Shown here in pieces: positions 15,818 to 24,743 of a stretch of 64,000 nt of DNA. The stretch comes from Colivicinus sp045540935 (lineage in GTDB: Bacteria; Bacillota_I; Bacilli_A; Erysipelotrichales; Erysipelotrichaceae), in NCBI GenBank assembly GCA_045540935.1, contig JAZQIF010000177.1, positions 13,998 to 77,997 of the forward strand, given 5' to 3'. The translations under genes and the position numbers were made by a program. Below the pieces are notes generated by a model. The model was not told where the DNA came from, did not search any database, and saw only the letters and a program-made list of their open reading frames with translations. The first letter of the stretch is position 1, and every line of letters begins with the position of its first letter.

Positions 15818-16759
15818 ATGTTTACGCTCAAATTAAATTCAGTACTGGTCGATGAGGATGGCGAAAAGTTTTTCGGCAGCGGACCGATGCGCTTACTTGA
15901 AGGAGTGAAACGATACGGTTCCCTTTCCGCATCCGCCAAAGCGATGGGCATGTCCTATTCCAAGGCATACAGACTCATCAGCCACGCAGAAAAGGCGCTG
16001 GGCTTTCCGCTTCTGGAGTCCCATTCCGGCGGCAAAAGCGGCGGTGCATCTTTTCTCAGTCAAAAGGCCGAGATCTTTTTGCGTCTGTATAAGGAATATG
16101 CGGCAGACAATACAGCCTTCGGCAGACGCCATCTTGACAGACTTGTCATCGATGAAGATCTGCAGGGACTGAAGATCATCGTCCTGGCTTCCGGCAAGGG
16201 CGTCCGTTTTGAAGAAAACAAACTGCTTTATGAACTGAAAGGAAGAAAGCTGGTCTCCTATATCCTGGAGACTCTTTCTGTTTTAAAGGAACATTGCATC
16301 GTATCGACGATCCACGAGGAAGTAAAACAGATCGCGGAAAGCCTGGGCTATGAAACCGCCATGCATGAAGATGAAAGCCTGAGTGCTTCGATCAGGGAAG
16401 GTCTTAAAAAGATCGCTTCACCTTGTGCAACGATGTTCGTACAGGCTGACCAGCCGTTAGTGACGCTTTCATCGATCCTTTCTCTGGCGGACGCCTGGCG
16501 AAACGACAAAGAGAGTTTCTATAAGCTTTCTTATCATGGTGAAGCGGGAGCACCGACGGTCTTTCCGGAAGCGTATTTTGAAGGATTGAAACAGCTTAAG
16601 GGTGAATCGGGCGGTTCGGCTTTGATAAAAAAGCACCCGGAAACAAAGATGCAGAAAGTCGAAGCACTGTTTCCCTGGGAACTCTGGGACGTGGATACCA
16701 AAGAAGATCTGAAGTATTTTGAAGATATGATCGGCTATCTTGAAAAGGAGGCTCAATGA
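15818..16759 (+). CDS. ModE-type HTH fused to a MobA/MocA-like nucleotidyltransferase
   Basis: Residues ~1-95 are a ModE/LysR-type winged helix (GSLSASAKAMGMSYSKAYRL). The rest (~115-310) is a MobA-like nucleotidyltransferase, with the nucleotide loop LASGKGVRFEENKL and VQADQP as the metal-binding acidic motif. MocA/MobA enzymes add CMP or GMP to the molybdopterin cofactor. The fused HTH suggests one protein that both matures the cofactor and senses or regulates. I place the start at ATG 15818, because an upstream TTG in the same frame (15773) lies inside the preceding terminator. The 3' end overlaps the FAD-subunit gene by 4 bp. Confidence 0.85.
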   Translation: MFTLKLNSVLVDEDGEKFFGSGPMRLLEGVKRYGSLSASAKAMGMSYSKAYRLISHAEKALGFPLLESHSGGKSGGASFLSQKAEIFLRLYKEYAADNTAFGRRHLDRLVIDEDLQGLKIIVLASGKGVRFEENKLLYELKGRKLVSYILETLSVLKEHCIVSTIHEEVKQIAESLGYETAMHEDESLSASIREGLKKIASPCATMFVQADQPLVTLSSILSLADAWRNDKESFYKLSYHGEAGAPTVFPEAYFEGLKQLKGESGGSALIKKHPETKMQKVEALFPWELWDVDTKEDLKYFEDMIGYLEKEAQ

Positions 16760-17481
16760 TCCGTTTTGAAAATTATGTAAGACCGAAAACATTTGACGAA
16801 GCATATGAACTGAACCAGTCATTTCAAAATGTCGTCGGCGGCGGAATGATGTGGCTGCATCTTTCCGATGCCGGCTACGACACTTTCATCGACCTGTGTG
16901 ATCTGGGTCTCGATACGATCGAAGAAGAAGATGCCTGCTTCAGGATCGGTGCGCAGGTCGCTCTGTCTGCTTTGGAAAACAGCGAAAAACTTGAAGAGTA
17001 TTTCGGAAATGCCTTTAAGGATGCCTTGAAGCACATCGTCGGCGTCCAGTTTCGAAACTGCGCCACTCTTGGCGGAAGTATTTCCGCAAAACTGGGCTTT
17101 TCCGATATCATCACGCTCTTGCTGCCACTGGACTGCCGGCTGATCTTTCATAAACAAGGGGAAGTCTCTTTGAACGACTTCCTGGCACAGAAGAATCAGC
17201 GGGACATTTTGAAATACATCCTCATACCCAAAAAGAAAACGAAGATCGCTTTTGAATCGGTACGAAAGACCTATACCGACCTACCGGTACTCAACGTCTG
17301 CGGTGTGAAAAATCAAGACGGATATCTCTTTGCGGTCGGAGCCAGGCCTAATATCGCTGTGTTAGCGAAAGAGGAAGAAGAAGTGATCTTCGGATCCAAT
17401 CAGCGTGGTTCCAAAGAGTATCGTCAACATCTCTATGAAGTTTTGAAGAAGCGCATCAAAGATGCACTGGAGGAAAACTGA
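16756..17481 (+). CDS. Molybdenum hydroxylase FAD-binding subunit (CoxM/XdhB type)
   Basis: This 241-aa protein has the FAD-binding PCMH fold and CO-dehydrogenase flavoprotein C-domain layout. VVGGGMMWL (~26-34) and CATLGGSISAKLGFSDI (~100-116) are the FAD pyrophosphate motifs. It is somewhat shorter than the usual ~280-290 aa. AAGGAGG lies five bases before ATG 16756, and the gene overlaps both neighbours. It passes electrons from the 2Fe-2S subunit to FAD. The final acceptor is unknown. Confidence 0.9.
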   Translation: MIRFENYVRPKTFDEAYELNQSFQNVVGGGMMWLHLSDAGYDTFIDLCDLGLDTIEEEDACFRIGAQVALSALENSEKLEEYFGNAFKDALKHIVGVQFRNCATLGGSISAKLGFSDIITLLLPLDCRLIFHKQGEVSLNDFLAQKNQRDILKYILIPKKKTKIAFESVRKTYTDLPVLNVCGVKNQDGYLFAVGARPNIAVLAKEEEEVIFGSNQRGSKEYRQHLYEVLKKRIKDALEEN

Positions 17482-17939
17482 TGCAGGCAAGATTCATCAT
17501 CAACAATGAAGTCATCACCAGGGACATCGATCCTGACATGACGTTGCAGAAGTTTTTAAGAAGAGAGAAATACTATTCCGTGAAGTGCGGCTGCGAGACG
17601 TCCAATTGCGGCGCCTGCACGGTGCTTTTAGACGGCAGGCCGGTCTTGTCCTGTTCGATCCTGGCAGCAAGAGCGGCCGGCCATAAGATCGAAACGCTGG
17701 AAGGCTTACAGAAAGAGGCTGAAGAGATCGGTGCCTATGTGGCTGATGAAGGGGCAGACCAGTGCGGTTTCTGCAACCCCGGCTACATCATCACGATGAT
17801 CGCTTTGTTCAGGGAAAACGAAGATCCCGACGACGAGACGATCCGGATGTGGCTGTCGGGCAATCTTTGCCGCTGTACAGGCTATGAAGGACAGATGCGC
17901 GGTTTCATCAAGTACCGCGATTCAAGGAGGGCAGGATGA
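17481..17939 (+). CDS. Molybdenum hydroxylase 2Fe-2S subunit (CoxS/XdhC type)
   Basis: This 152-aa protein has both iron-sulphur motifs of the family. The plant-ferredoxin-type cluster is CGCETSNCGACTVLLDG with a fourth cysteine at LSC (~residues 36-58). The C-terminal helical cluster is DQCGFCNPG followed by NLCRCTGY (~95-138). It relays electrons between the molybdenum site and FAD. GGAGG precedes ATG 17481. The gene overlaps the FAD gene by 1 bp and the large-subunit gene by 4 bp. Confidence 0.95.
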   Translation: MQARFIINNEVITRDIDPDMTLQKFLRREKYYSVKCGCETSNCGACTVLLDGRPVLSCSILAARAAGHKIETLEGLQKEAEEIGAYVADEGADQCGFCNPGYIITMIALFRENEDPDDETIRMWLSGNLCRCTGYEGQMRGFIKYRDSRRAG

Positions 17940-20218
17940 AGGATCTCAAGATCGTAAACAAGCCCGTCCGCAAGAAAGACGCGATGCAGCTGCTAACCGG
18001 CAAACCGGTCTATACCGATGACCTGGTCAGGGAACCCTGTCTGATCGTCAAATTGCTCCGCTCTCCGCACGCCAACGCGATCGTCAAAGAGATCGATACT
18101 TCCGAGGCGATGAAGGTCGAAGGCATGGAGGCGATATTCACCTACAAAGACATCGACCAGGAGGGGGAACGCTTCACGACAGCCGGTTCGACCTACCCGG
18201 AGTTTTCACCATACGACCGTCTGATCATCGACCGTCATGTCCGTCATGTCGGCGACGTCGTCGCCATACTGGCCGGCAAGAATGAGAAGGCTGTCGATAA
18301 GGCGATGAAACTCGTGAAGGTCGAATACGAAGTCCTGGGTGCGGTACTGGATTTCAAGACCGCTCTGGACAACGAGACGATCATCCATCCGGAAGACAAC
18401 TGGAAGGCGCTGGTAGATACCGGCGGCAACGTGAAACGCAATCTCGTTTCTTCCAATGTCTCACAGATGGGCGACATCGATGCCGTGCTTTCAAAGTGCA
18501 AGTATGTGATCGATCGGACCTATCACACCAAGGCGACACAGCAGTGCTACATGGAGCCGTTCACGACCTATTGCGAACTCGATCCGTACGGAAGGCTGCA
18601 TATCATTTCTTCCACCCAGATCGTCTTCCATGTCCGTCACATCGTCGCCAACGCCTTGCATATACCGAAGTCGCAGATCCGCGTCACCAAGCCGAGAGTC
18701 GGCGGCGGATTCGGCGCAAAACAGACGGCAGTTTCGGAAGTCTATCCGGCTTTCGTCACCTACAAACTGAAAAAACCATGCAAGATCGTCTATACGCGAA
18801 AGGAGTGTTTCACTGCTTCCTCTCCGCGTCATGAGATGCAGATGCATGTGCGCATCGGTGCCGATGAAAACGGCATCATCAAAGGCATCGACTTACATAC
18901 TCTGTCCAATACCGGCGCCTATGGCGAACACGGTCCGACGACGGTCGATCTTTCCGGCCACAAGTCGATCCCGCTCTATGGCAAGCAGGAGGCCTACCGC
19001 TTCGCAAGCGAGGTCGTCTATACCAACCGCATGTCTTCCGGTGCCTATCGGGGGTTTGGGGCAACGCAGGGTCTGTTTGCGGTGGAATCGGCGGTCAATG
19101 AACTTGCCGATCTGATGAAGATCGATCCGATACAGTTACGGCTGAACAACATCGTCAAAGAAGGCGATGTCATGCCGGCTTATTTCAATGAGCCTCTGAC
19201 TTCCTGCACGCTGGACAAGTGTCTTTTGAGGGCAAAAGAGCTCATCGGCTGGCAAGAAAAGGGACAAAGAAGGGTCCTGGATAACGGCAAGGTCCGCAGC
19301 CTTGGTGTCGCTTTGGCGATGCAGGGATCGGGCATCTCGTCGGTCGATGTGGGTTCGGCGACTCTGAGCCTCAATGAGGGCGGCTTCTATTCTCTGACCA
19401 TCGGTGCAGCCGACATGGGAACGGGCTGCGATACGACACTGTCGCAGATCGCTGCCGAAGTTTTGGATTGTGAACTCGAACAGATACAGGTCTTCGGTGC
19501 CGATACCGACATCTCGCCATACGATTCGGGTTCCTATGCCTCATCGACTGCCTATGTGACCGGCAAAGCCGTGGAGCGCTGTGCATTGAAACTGCGGGAT
19601 GACATCATCGCCTTAGGGGCACAGATGCTGGAAACGGACAAAGAAGTCTGTGATTTCGATGGTAAAAAAGTTTACTTCGAAGATAAGGAAGTCTCTTTGG
19701 AAGATATCGCCTACAAGGCGATGGTCTTCAACAACGAAGCTTTGAAAGAGACCGTTTCGTATTCTTCCAAGACCTCACCGCCGCCGTTCATGGCCGGTGC
19801 CTGTGAACTGGAGACAGACTTTGAGACAGGCGAAGTCAAGGTGATCGAATATGTAGGTGTCGTCGACTGCGGCACACCGCTCAACCCGAATCTCACAAGG
19901 ATACAGGCGGAAGGCGGCATCTTACAGGGTATCGGCATGGCTCTGAGCGAAGATGTCAATTATTCGGCCAAAGGTACCGTACTGGAGAATTCGTTCATGG
20001 AATACAAGATCCCGTCAAGGATGGATGTGGAAAAGATCACGGTCGACTTCAAACCGTCCTATGAACACCTGGGCCCGTTTGGTGCCAAGTCGATAGGCGA
20101 GGTCGTCATCAACACACCATCACCAGCCATCCAGGAAGCGATCTATCAGGCTTGCGGCAGGCGCTTCTATGAGCTGCCGATCAAGGCGGAAGATATCGCT
20201 TTGAGTTCAAAAAAATAA
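17936..20218 (+). CDS. Molybdenum hydroxylase large (molybdopterin-binding) subunit
   Basis: This 760-aa protein has an N-terminal aldehyde oxidase/xanthine dehydrogenase a/b hammerhead (TGKPVYTDDLV near 22) and two molybdopterin-binding domains. GGGFGAKQT (~255-263) and GAYRGFGATQ contact the cofactor. The invariant catalytic glutamate sits in FGAKSIGEVV (~721). The length is usual for stand-alone XdhA/CoxL-type subunits. The substrate (purine, aldehyde or N-heterocycle) cannot be told from sequence alone. No XdhC-type sulfurase chaperone is in the window, so maturation factors must lie elsewhere. Confidence 0.93.
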   Translation: MKDLKIVNKPVRKKDAMQLLTGKPVYTDDLVREPCLIVKLLRSPHANAIVKEIDTSEAMKVEGMEAIFTYKDIDQEGERFTTAGSTYPEFSPYDRLIIDRHVRHVGDVVAILAGKNEKAVDKAMKLVKVEYEVLGAVLDFKTALDNETIIHPEDNWKALVDTGGNVKRNLVSSNVSQMGDIDAVLSKCKYVIDRTYHTKATQQCYMEPFTTYCELDPYGRLHIISSTQIVFHVRHIVANALHIPKSQIRVTKPRVGGGFGAKQTAVSEVYPAFVTYKLKKPCKIVYTRKECFTASSPRHEMQMHVRIGADENGIIKGIDLHTLSNTGAYGEHGPTTVDLSGHKSIPLYGKQEAYRFASEVVYTNRMSSGAYRGFGATQGLFAVESAVNELADLMKIDPIQLRLNNIVKEGDVMPAYFNEPLTSCTLDKCLLRAKELIGWQEKGQRRVLDNGKVRSLGVALAMQGSGISSVDVGSATLSLNEGGFYSLTIGAADMGTGCDTTLSQIAAEVLDCELEQIQVFGADTDISPYDSGSYASSTAYVTGKAVERCALKLRDDIIALGAQMLETDKEVCDFDGKKVYFEDKEVSLEDIAYKAMVFNNEALKETVSYSSKTSPPPFMAGACELETDFETGEVKVIEYVGVVDCGTPLNPNLTRIQAEGGILQGIGMALSEDVNYSAKGTVLENSFMEYKIPSRMDVEKITVDFKPSYEHLGPFGAKSIGEVVINTPSPAIQEAIYQACGRRFYELPIKAEDIALSSKK

Positions 20219-20220
20219 GA

Positions 20221-20242
20221 GCCGCCATTTGTACCATGGCGG
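20221..20242. terminator. Bidirectional terminator between convergent genes
   Basis: GCCGCCAT pairs with ATGGCGGC over a 6-nt loop. On the minus strand it is followed by a T-rich run (CTTATTTTTTT), so it mainly ends the coiled-coil gene. Confidence 0.82.
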
Positions 20243-20252
20243 CTTATAGCTT

Positions 20253-20852
20253 TTATTCGGTATCCTGTTTTTCTTTTTCGAGTTTCTTTGCGTACTCGAG
20301 ATTCCTTTTTTGGCGGTCCAGTTCCCAGAATATCTGAGAAGACTGATAGCTCAGAAAAGACAGTTTTTTGTTGATATTATATTTCTGATTGCTCAGTTTG
20401 TTGTATTGTTTTTCGATCTTTCTGAGTTCGGCGGTCTTTTCAGAATATTCCTCTTCGATCTCTTTGGTCCTGGTCTCCAGCCGATCCTCAGCTTCTTTCA
20501 GATCTGCTTCGCTCTTGTGAAGCCTGTTTACGATCGATGTTCTCCATGTATCCGGCTGCGTAGTGCGTTTGATGTCAAACTGTTCCAATTCGTCGTTTTC
20601 ACACCAGACCTTGTTCTTGTAATAACTGACCAAATCTTTGGCTTTCTCGATCTCATCTTTGACTGTCGTTTTATACCACTCGATGACCGGGGCAAGCTTT
20701 TCGTTCAGATCTTTCAGACGGTCTTTGAGGGGTTCCATTACTGATTCCACCTTTTTTATAGAAAGTTCCAGATCTTTGATCTGGGTTTTCAGTTCATTGT
20801 ATCTGATCTCAAGTTCTTCGATACTCATTGGCCTATAGTCCATCTTTGACAT
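20253..20852 (-). CDS. Coiled-coil protein, 199 aa, unknown
   Basis: Almost the whole chain after residue 10 is a long charged coiled coil with heptad-like leucines (RYNELKTQIKDLELSIKKV; later LEYAKKLEKEKQDTE). No signal peptide or membrane helix is present. The start at MSKMDYRPMS (20852) is preferred because AAGGG lies eight bases upstream; a longer frame adds 12 residues. A TATAAT lies at about 20868-20873 on the same strand. It stands alone between two terminators, with no functional clue. Confidence 0.75.
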   Translation of the reverse strand: MSKMDYRPMSIEELEIRYNELKTQIKDLELSIKKVESVMEPLKDRLKDLNEKLAPVIEWYKTTVKDEIEKAKDLVSYYKNKVWCENDELEQFDIKRTTQPDTWRTSIVNRLHKSEADLKEAEDRLETRTKEIEEEYSEKTAELRKIEKQYNKLSNQKYNINKKLSFLSYQSSQIFWELDRQKRNLEYAKKLEKEKQDTE

Positions 20853-21000
20853 GATAATGCCCTTCATAAAGATTATAATCCGATTCATTAAAGACGGGTT
20901 TTTAAGAAGACGGCAGCCCTGCAGATCGCTTTATTCCATTGTCATTTTTCCATCAAAGAGCCATGTGGTAAAAGTCAGGACTTAAAAAAAAGAGAAAATG

Positions 21001-21040
21001 AAAAAGCTGATGGTTTGATCGATCAAGTCATCAGCTTTTT
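21001..21040 (-). terminator. Terminator of the large surface protein gene
   Basis: A perfect 12-bp stem (AAAAAGCTGATG / CATCAGCTTTTT) gives a U-run on either strand. It lies 8 bp beyond the stop of the 1198-aa gene. Confidence 0.9.
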
Positions 21041-21047
21041 AAATGTC

Positions 21048-24000
21048 TTATTCCTCTTCCTGTTCTCTTCGCCTGAGTATCGCAAACAGCAGCAATAACA
21101 GCAGGCCAAGGATTACCATCGCCGGTAACAACATCCACCAGGAGAAGATAAAGCCGCTTTGCGGTGTTTGTGTTTCTTCAGGGACCGGTGCCTCTTCCTG
21201 GACTTCCGGTTCAGCAACAGGTGTTTCAGGTTTTTCTTCTTTCTCTTCTTCCTGTTTGTGACCGTTGTTTAAAGAGTATGGCGTTTCCGAGACGTAGGTC
21301 ACCGGAAGCTTGTATTCGCCTTCGATCGGTTCATGATCATAGGCCGGTTCATCGTTGGAAGGTGTCGGCGTCGGCGTCGGTGTCGGCGTGTTGCCATCGA
21401 AGATCCTTGAGAAGTCCTGGATGTAGATCTCTTCCAGGGAGTTGAAGGAGACGATGCGCGTCGAATCGACGTCTTCTTTGGCCTCACCATCCAAGAGGAT
21501 GTAGGCCTTCAGGTTGGTGTGGCCTTCCTGACGCCAGAGGCCTTTGAACAGCGCGAAGCGTCCGTTCTTGGTGTGACCGCCCGGCAGATCGGTATGTTCC
21601 TCAAAGACAAGCTCATCGGTGTCGGCGTCATAAACGTAGGTGTGGATGTTCTTATCGGCAAAGCCGTGGTTGGTCACATACCAGTTGAGGCTCTCGTTCA
21701 TGTAGACCAGCTCGTGGCCATAGAGGACCGAGATATGACCGGTATCCAGCGTCATTGGCATAGAGGAATCGATGTCCTCATGGTATCCGGAAACAGCGAC
21801 TTCAAATTCCTGTGCGCTGTTGTCGCAATCGTTTGGCAGAACAAGCGAGGCATGAAGTTCGCCGGTCTTTCCCGGAGCGATATCTGTTGAGACACTTGTC
21901 AGATACTGACCGTCGATATAGATGCCGACTTGCGAAAGCGGATAGAAACCGGCATTTTCCACTTCGAGAGTGAACGGGACTTCAAGGCCTTTTCTGGCTT
22001 CGTCCGCATCATCGAAAGCGGTACTCAGGATATTGATCTGGTGATTCGACTTTCTGGCTTTGACATACAGGTCAGTCTGCGTATCGATGAATCGCGGATC
22101 GTCCTGACCCAACATCACTGTCTTTAAGCCGTCAAACGGCGCGGATGTATCGCTTTCCTGCAAGAAGTTGGATGCGTCGGTCAAAGAAGGATCGAAATTG
22201 GTCTGATAGTTCTGCACGGAGTAGTACAGGATCGGTTCGTTTTTCTTCGTGAAGGACAGGGCGTAGGAGTTGACCAGGGCATTCTCATCGATGTCGGTCA
22301 AGCCGCTCTTTGCCCAGGTATAACCGCCATCGGTCGAGAAGATCGCATAGGCGTTCTCGCTGGAATCTTTGGAACAGGTACCCATCAGAACGACATAGGA
22401 AGTCGCAAACTCTCCATAGATCTGATAGTCGCTTGAAGGGATGCGGATGTCTTCCGGCGTGATGCGATAGACGCCTACATCACCGGAATCTTCCAGACCG
22501 TAGAGAGCGCCGTTTTCCATCCAGGTGAGGATGCGGCCGCCGTTTCCCGTTGCTAAGAAGCGGCCGTTATAGGCGTTGTTTCTTTCCAAGATCAGGCTGC
22601 CGTCCTGATAGACCTGCAGAACGGAAGACATATTTCCGTTTTCGTCGCTGTTTCGCTTGGTGATAGCGAAGGTCTGTCGGCCGCCGAAGTATGCCGCATC
22701 AAAGGCGGTGATGCTTCCGGTAACGGAGAGGACTTTTTCATTCAGCCAGCTGCCGTCCTGATATACGGCAGTGCAGATATCATGCTCTGCCTCAACATTC
22801 AAAGACAGAGGATCGGAAGTATCGGCCAGGAAGTAGGCGATCTCGATGCCTCCCTGTGCAGAATCATAGACCCTTGCCGTCGAGGCAAAGACGTTCTCTT
22901 CGCCGGAAGCGTAGTCGGTGATCTGCGTTTCACTGTCCCACGTGTTGCCGCTCAGGTGTCTGGCAAGGAAGAGGTCGGTGCTTCTTGCGATCTCTTCCAT
23001 CGAAGAAGATTCATTCAACGGTTTCAAAGCGTTGCGCCAAAGCAGATATGCGCTTCCGTCAACGCTGCGGAAGGTGTATGGATCAAAGTCGGCTGTGCCG
23101 TCGTCCGGAAGTGCCCAGGCGGGGTCGGAGATGAAGTTCTTTTCTTCGGCGAAGTAGAAGTTCATCAGTCGGGAACGGTTGCCGTTTTCTCTTGAGGCAT
23201 CACTGCCTAAAAAGACGACGTTGTTCTGATAGATGTTGGCGGCGGAAGTATCGATCGCCTGTAGGCCCGGTTCGGGATAGATGTCTTTCGCAAGAAGATG
23301 CTCGAAGTCTTCGTCCCTTTCATAGCCTGTAAGTAAGTCGGGATCGTTTCCGTCGGTATTCCAGCTTCCGCTGTGTTCCGGTTCTCTGATCGCTCCGGCG
23401 ACTTTGGCATAATTTCCGGAAAGCAGATAGCTGTCCAGGGAATCCTGCGCTGCAAAACCAAGCAGGGCATTCTTCTTGCCGCGTACGAAGTCGTGGCTGC
23501 CGGAGACCAGCGATAAGGAAAGCAGGGTCCTGGAGAAGAGTTTGACTCGGAATCCGCATTCGCCGGCCAAAACAAGAGAGTCCATCTCGGTATCCGGATA
23601 GAAGATCGTATAGCCGGCGATCGATCCGGCACCGTAGATGCCTACGGCTGCCAGCGAAGAGATGCCCAGTCCGCCGAAGAGTTCAAGTGCCAGTTTATAG
23701 CCCAGTCCGAAGCGGTCGACCGAAAAATCGGAGTACTTGGACTTGGCTTCGTCGTATTTCAGCTGGAAGTTCATGACGCCGTTGGCGCCGGTCATGGCCG
23801 TGACGTTCCAGGTCAGGATGAGATACTGGCCTTCGATCGAAAAGCCGGTGCCGATAAAGACGTTGAGTTCGCCTTTCAGCGGTTCGTTGGTATAGGTGTT
23901 GCCCTGGACATAGCCGGCAACATCGAAGATCAGTCCCATATTCCTGCCGGCAACGGCGCTTTTTTTCTCGGGATCGCCGTTGAAGGCTCTTTGTAAGTCG

Positions 24001-24644
24001 ACCGGTGTTGCGCCGGTGCCGATCTTGCCCTGAGCGGCATCTTTCCAGAAAGAAGTGTTATTAGAGTTGATGCCGATGCCGACCACAAAACGGCCATCCG
24101 TGTAGGCTTTGGCAGAGACTGGCATCAGATAAGGTTCCATGACGAAGCGCATGCCCGGCAGCAGTTCGTCCATATTCAGCTGTATCGCGGATTCGTATTC
24201 CGAGGCGATCTGGTCCGGGAAACGTTCACAGAATTTTCCCTTGGCGATACGCAGTGTCAGAAGGCGGTTGATCAGATTGTTTCCGTTTGCGTCAAAGACA
24301 CAGAGATAGACAGGGATACCGGTATATAAGGATGCGGTATTGACCGTAAAAGATTCCGACGGAGAAGTGAGTATGTCATAACGTTTCCTTGCGGAATCAT
24401 CGTACTGGACCAGACGGTAGGTGTAGGATCCGCTGTCGCCCATGTGGACTTCAAAATGCAGGTCCTTCATCACATCGTCTTCGATCTCCATGACTTCATA
24501 AAGGACGTTCTTTCTTTCTTCTCCGGCGGACACATAGACCTGAGCGACATTGACAGAAAGTTCTTCCTGGGCTGTCAGTGTGTGGACAGGCAAAAGAAGA
24601 AGACAAAGAAATACAATGATGGTTTTTGTGATGTATCGATCCAT
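21048..24644 (-). CDS. Large secreted surface protein with C-terminal membrane anchor
   Basis: This 1198-aa protein starts with a signal peptide (IIVFLCLLLLPVHTLTAQ). A ~1050-residue beta-rich extracellular part follows, with aspartate/asparagine-rich text and BNR/propeller-like motifs (FSTDGGYTWAKSG near 760). A CARDB-like segment (~880-970) follows. A (TP)n run and an acidic EEK/PEVQEE stalk lead into one membrane helix (SWWMLLPAMVILGLLLLLLF) and RRREQEEE. No LPxTG motif is seen, so anchoring is by the helix alone. It could bind host or plant glycans or proteins. No enzymatic motif is recognised. It is monocistronic. Confidence 0.82.
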   Translation of the reverse strand: MDRYITKTIIVFLCLLLLPVHTLTAQEELSVNVAQVYVSAGEERKNVLYEVMEIEDDVMKDLHFEVHMGDSGSYTYRLVQYDDSARKRYDILTSPSESFTVNTASLYTGIPVYLCVFDANGNNLINRLLTLRIAKGKFCERFPDQIASEYESAIQLNMDELLPGMRFVMEPYLMPVSAKAYTDGRFVVGIGINSNNTSFWKDAAQGKIGTGATPVDLQRAFNGDPEKKSAVAGRNMGLIFDVAGYVQGNTYTNEPLKGELNVFIGTGFSIEGQYLILTWNVTAMTGANGVMNFQLKYDEAKSKYSDFSVDRFGLGYKLALELFGGLGISSLAAVGIYGAGSIAGYTIFYPDTEMDSLVLAGECGFRVKLFSRTLLSLSLVSGSHDFVRGKKNALLGFAAQDSLDSYLLSGNYAKVAGAIREPEHSGSWNTDGNDPDLLTGYERDEDFEHLLAKDIYPEPGLQAIDTSAANIYQNNVVFLGSDASRENGNRSRLMNFYFAEEKNFISDPAWALPDDGTADFDPYTFRSVDGSAYLLWRNALKPLNESSSMEEIARSTDLFLARHLSGNTWDSETQITDYASGEENVFASTARVYDSAQGGIEIAYFLADTSDPLSLNVEAEHDICTAVYQDGSWLNEKVLSVTGSITAFDAAYFGGRQTFAITKRNSDENGNMSSVLQVYQDGSLILERNNAYNGRFLATGNGGRILTWMENGALYGLEDSGDVGVYRITPEDIRIPSSDYQIYGEFATSYVVLMGTCSKDSSENAYAIFSTDGGYTWAKSGLTDIDENALVNSYALSFTKKNEPILYYSVQNYQTNFDPSLTDASNFLQESDTSAPFDGLKTVMLGQDDPRFIDTQTDLYVKARKSNHQINILSTAFDDADEARKGLEVPFTLEVENAGFYPLSQVGIYIDGQYLTSVSTDIAPGKTGELHASLVLPNDCDNSAQEFEVAVSGYHEDIDSSMPMTLDTGHISVLYGHELVYMNESLNWYVTNHGFADKNIHTYVYDADTDELVFEEHTDLPGGHTKNGRFALFKGLWRQEGHTNLKAYILLDGEAKEDVDSTRIVSFNSLEEIYIQDFSRIFDGNTPTPTPTPTPSNDEPAYDHEPIEGEYKLPVTYVSETPYSLNNGHKQEEEKEEKPETPVAEPEVQEEAPVPEETQTPQSGFIFSWWMLLPAMVILGLLLLLLFAILRRREQEEE
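21361..21390 (-). repeat. Low-complexity Thr-Pro codon run
   Basis: A GGTGTC/GGCGTC run encodes TPTPTPTPTP on the minus strand at the start of the stalk of the 1198-aa surface protein. Slippage here would change stalk length in 6-bp steps without changing the frame. Confidence 0.85.
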
Positions 24645-24743
24645 AAGGGTTCTCCGCTTATCAACTGCGTTTCTATTGATTCTATTTTAATTCTTTCAAG
24701 GGTTTTTTCACATAGAAGTATAATGAAAATATAGAGGTGTATT

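Noticed and set aside
21361..21390. Tandem repeat as a possible CRISPR or regulatory array
   Set aside because: It is simply the codons for a Thr-Pro stalk; no spacers exist.
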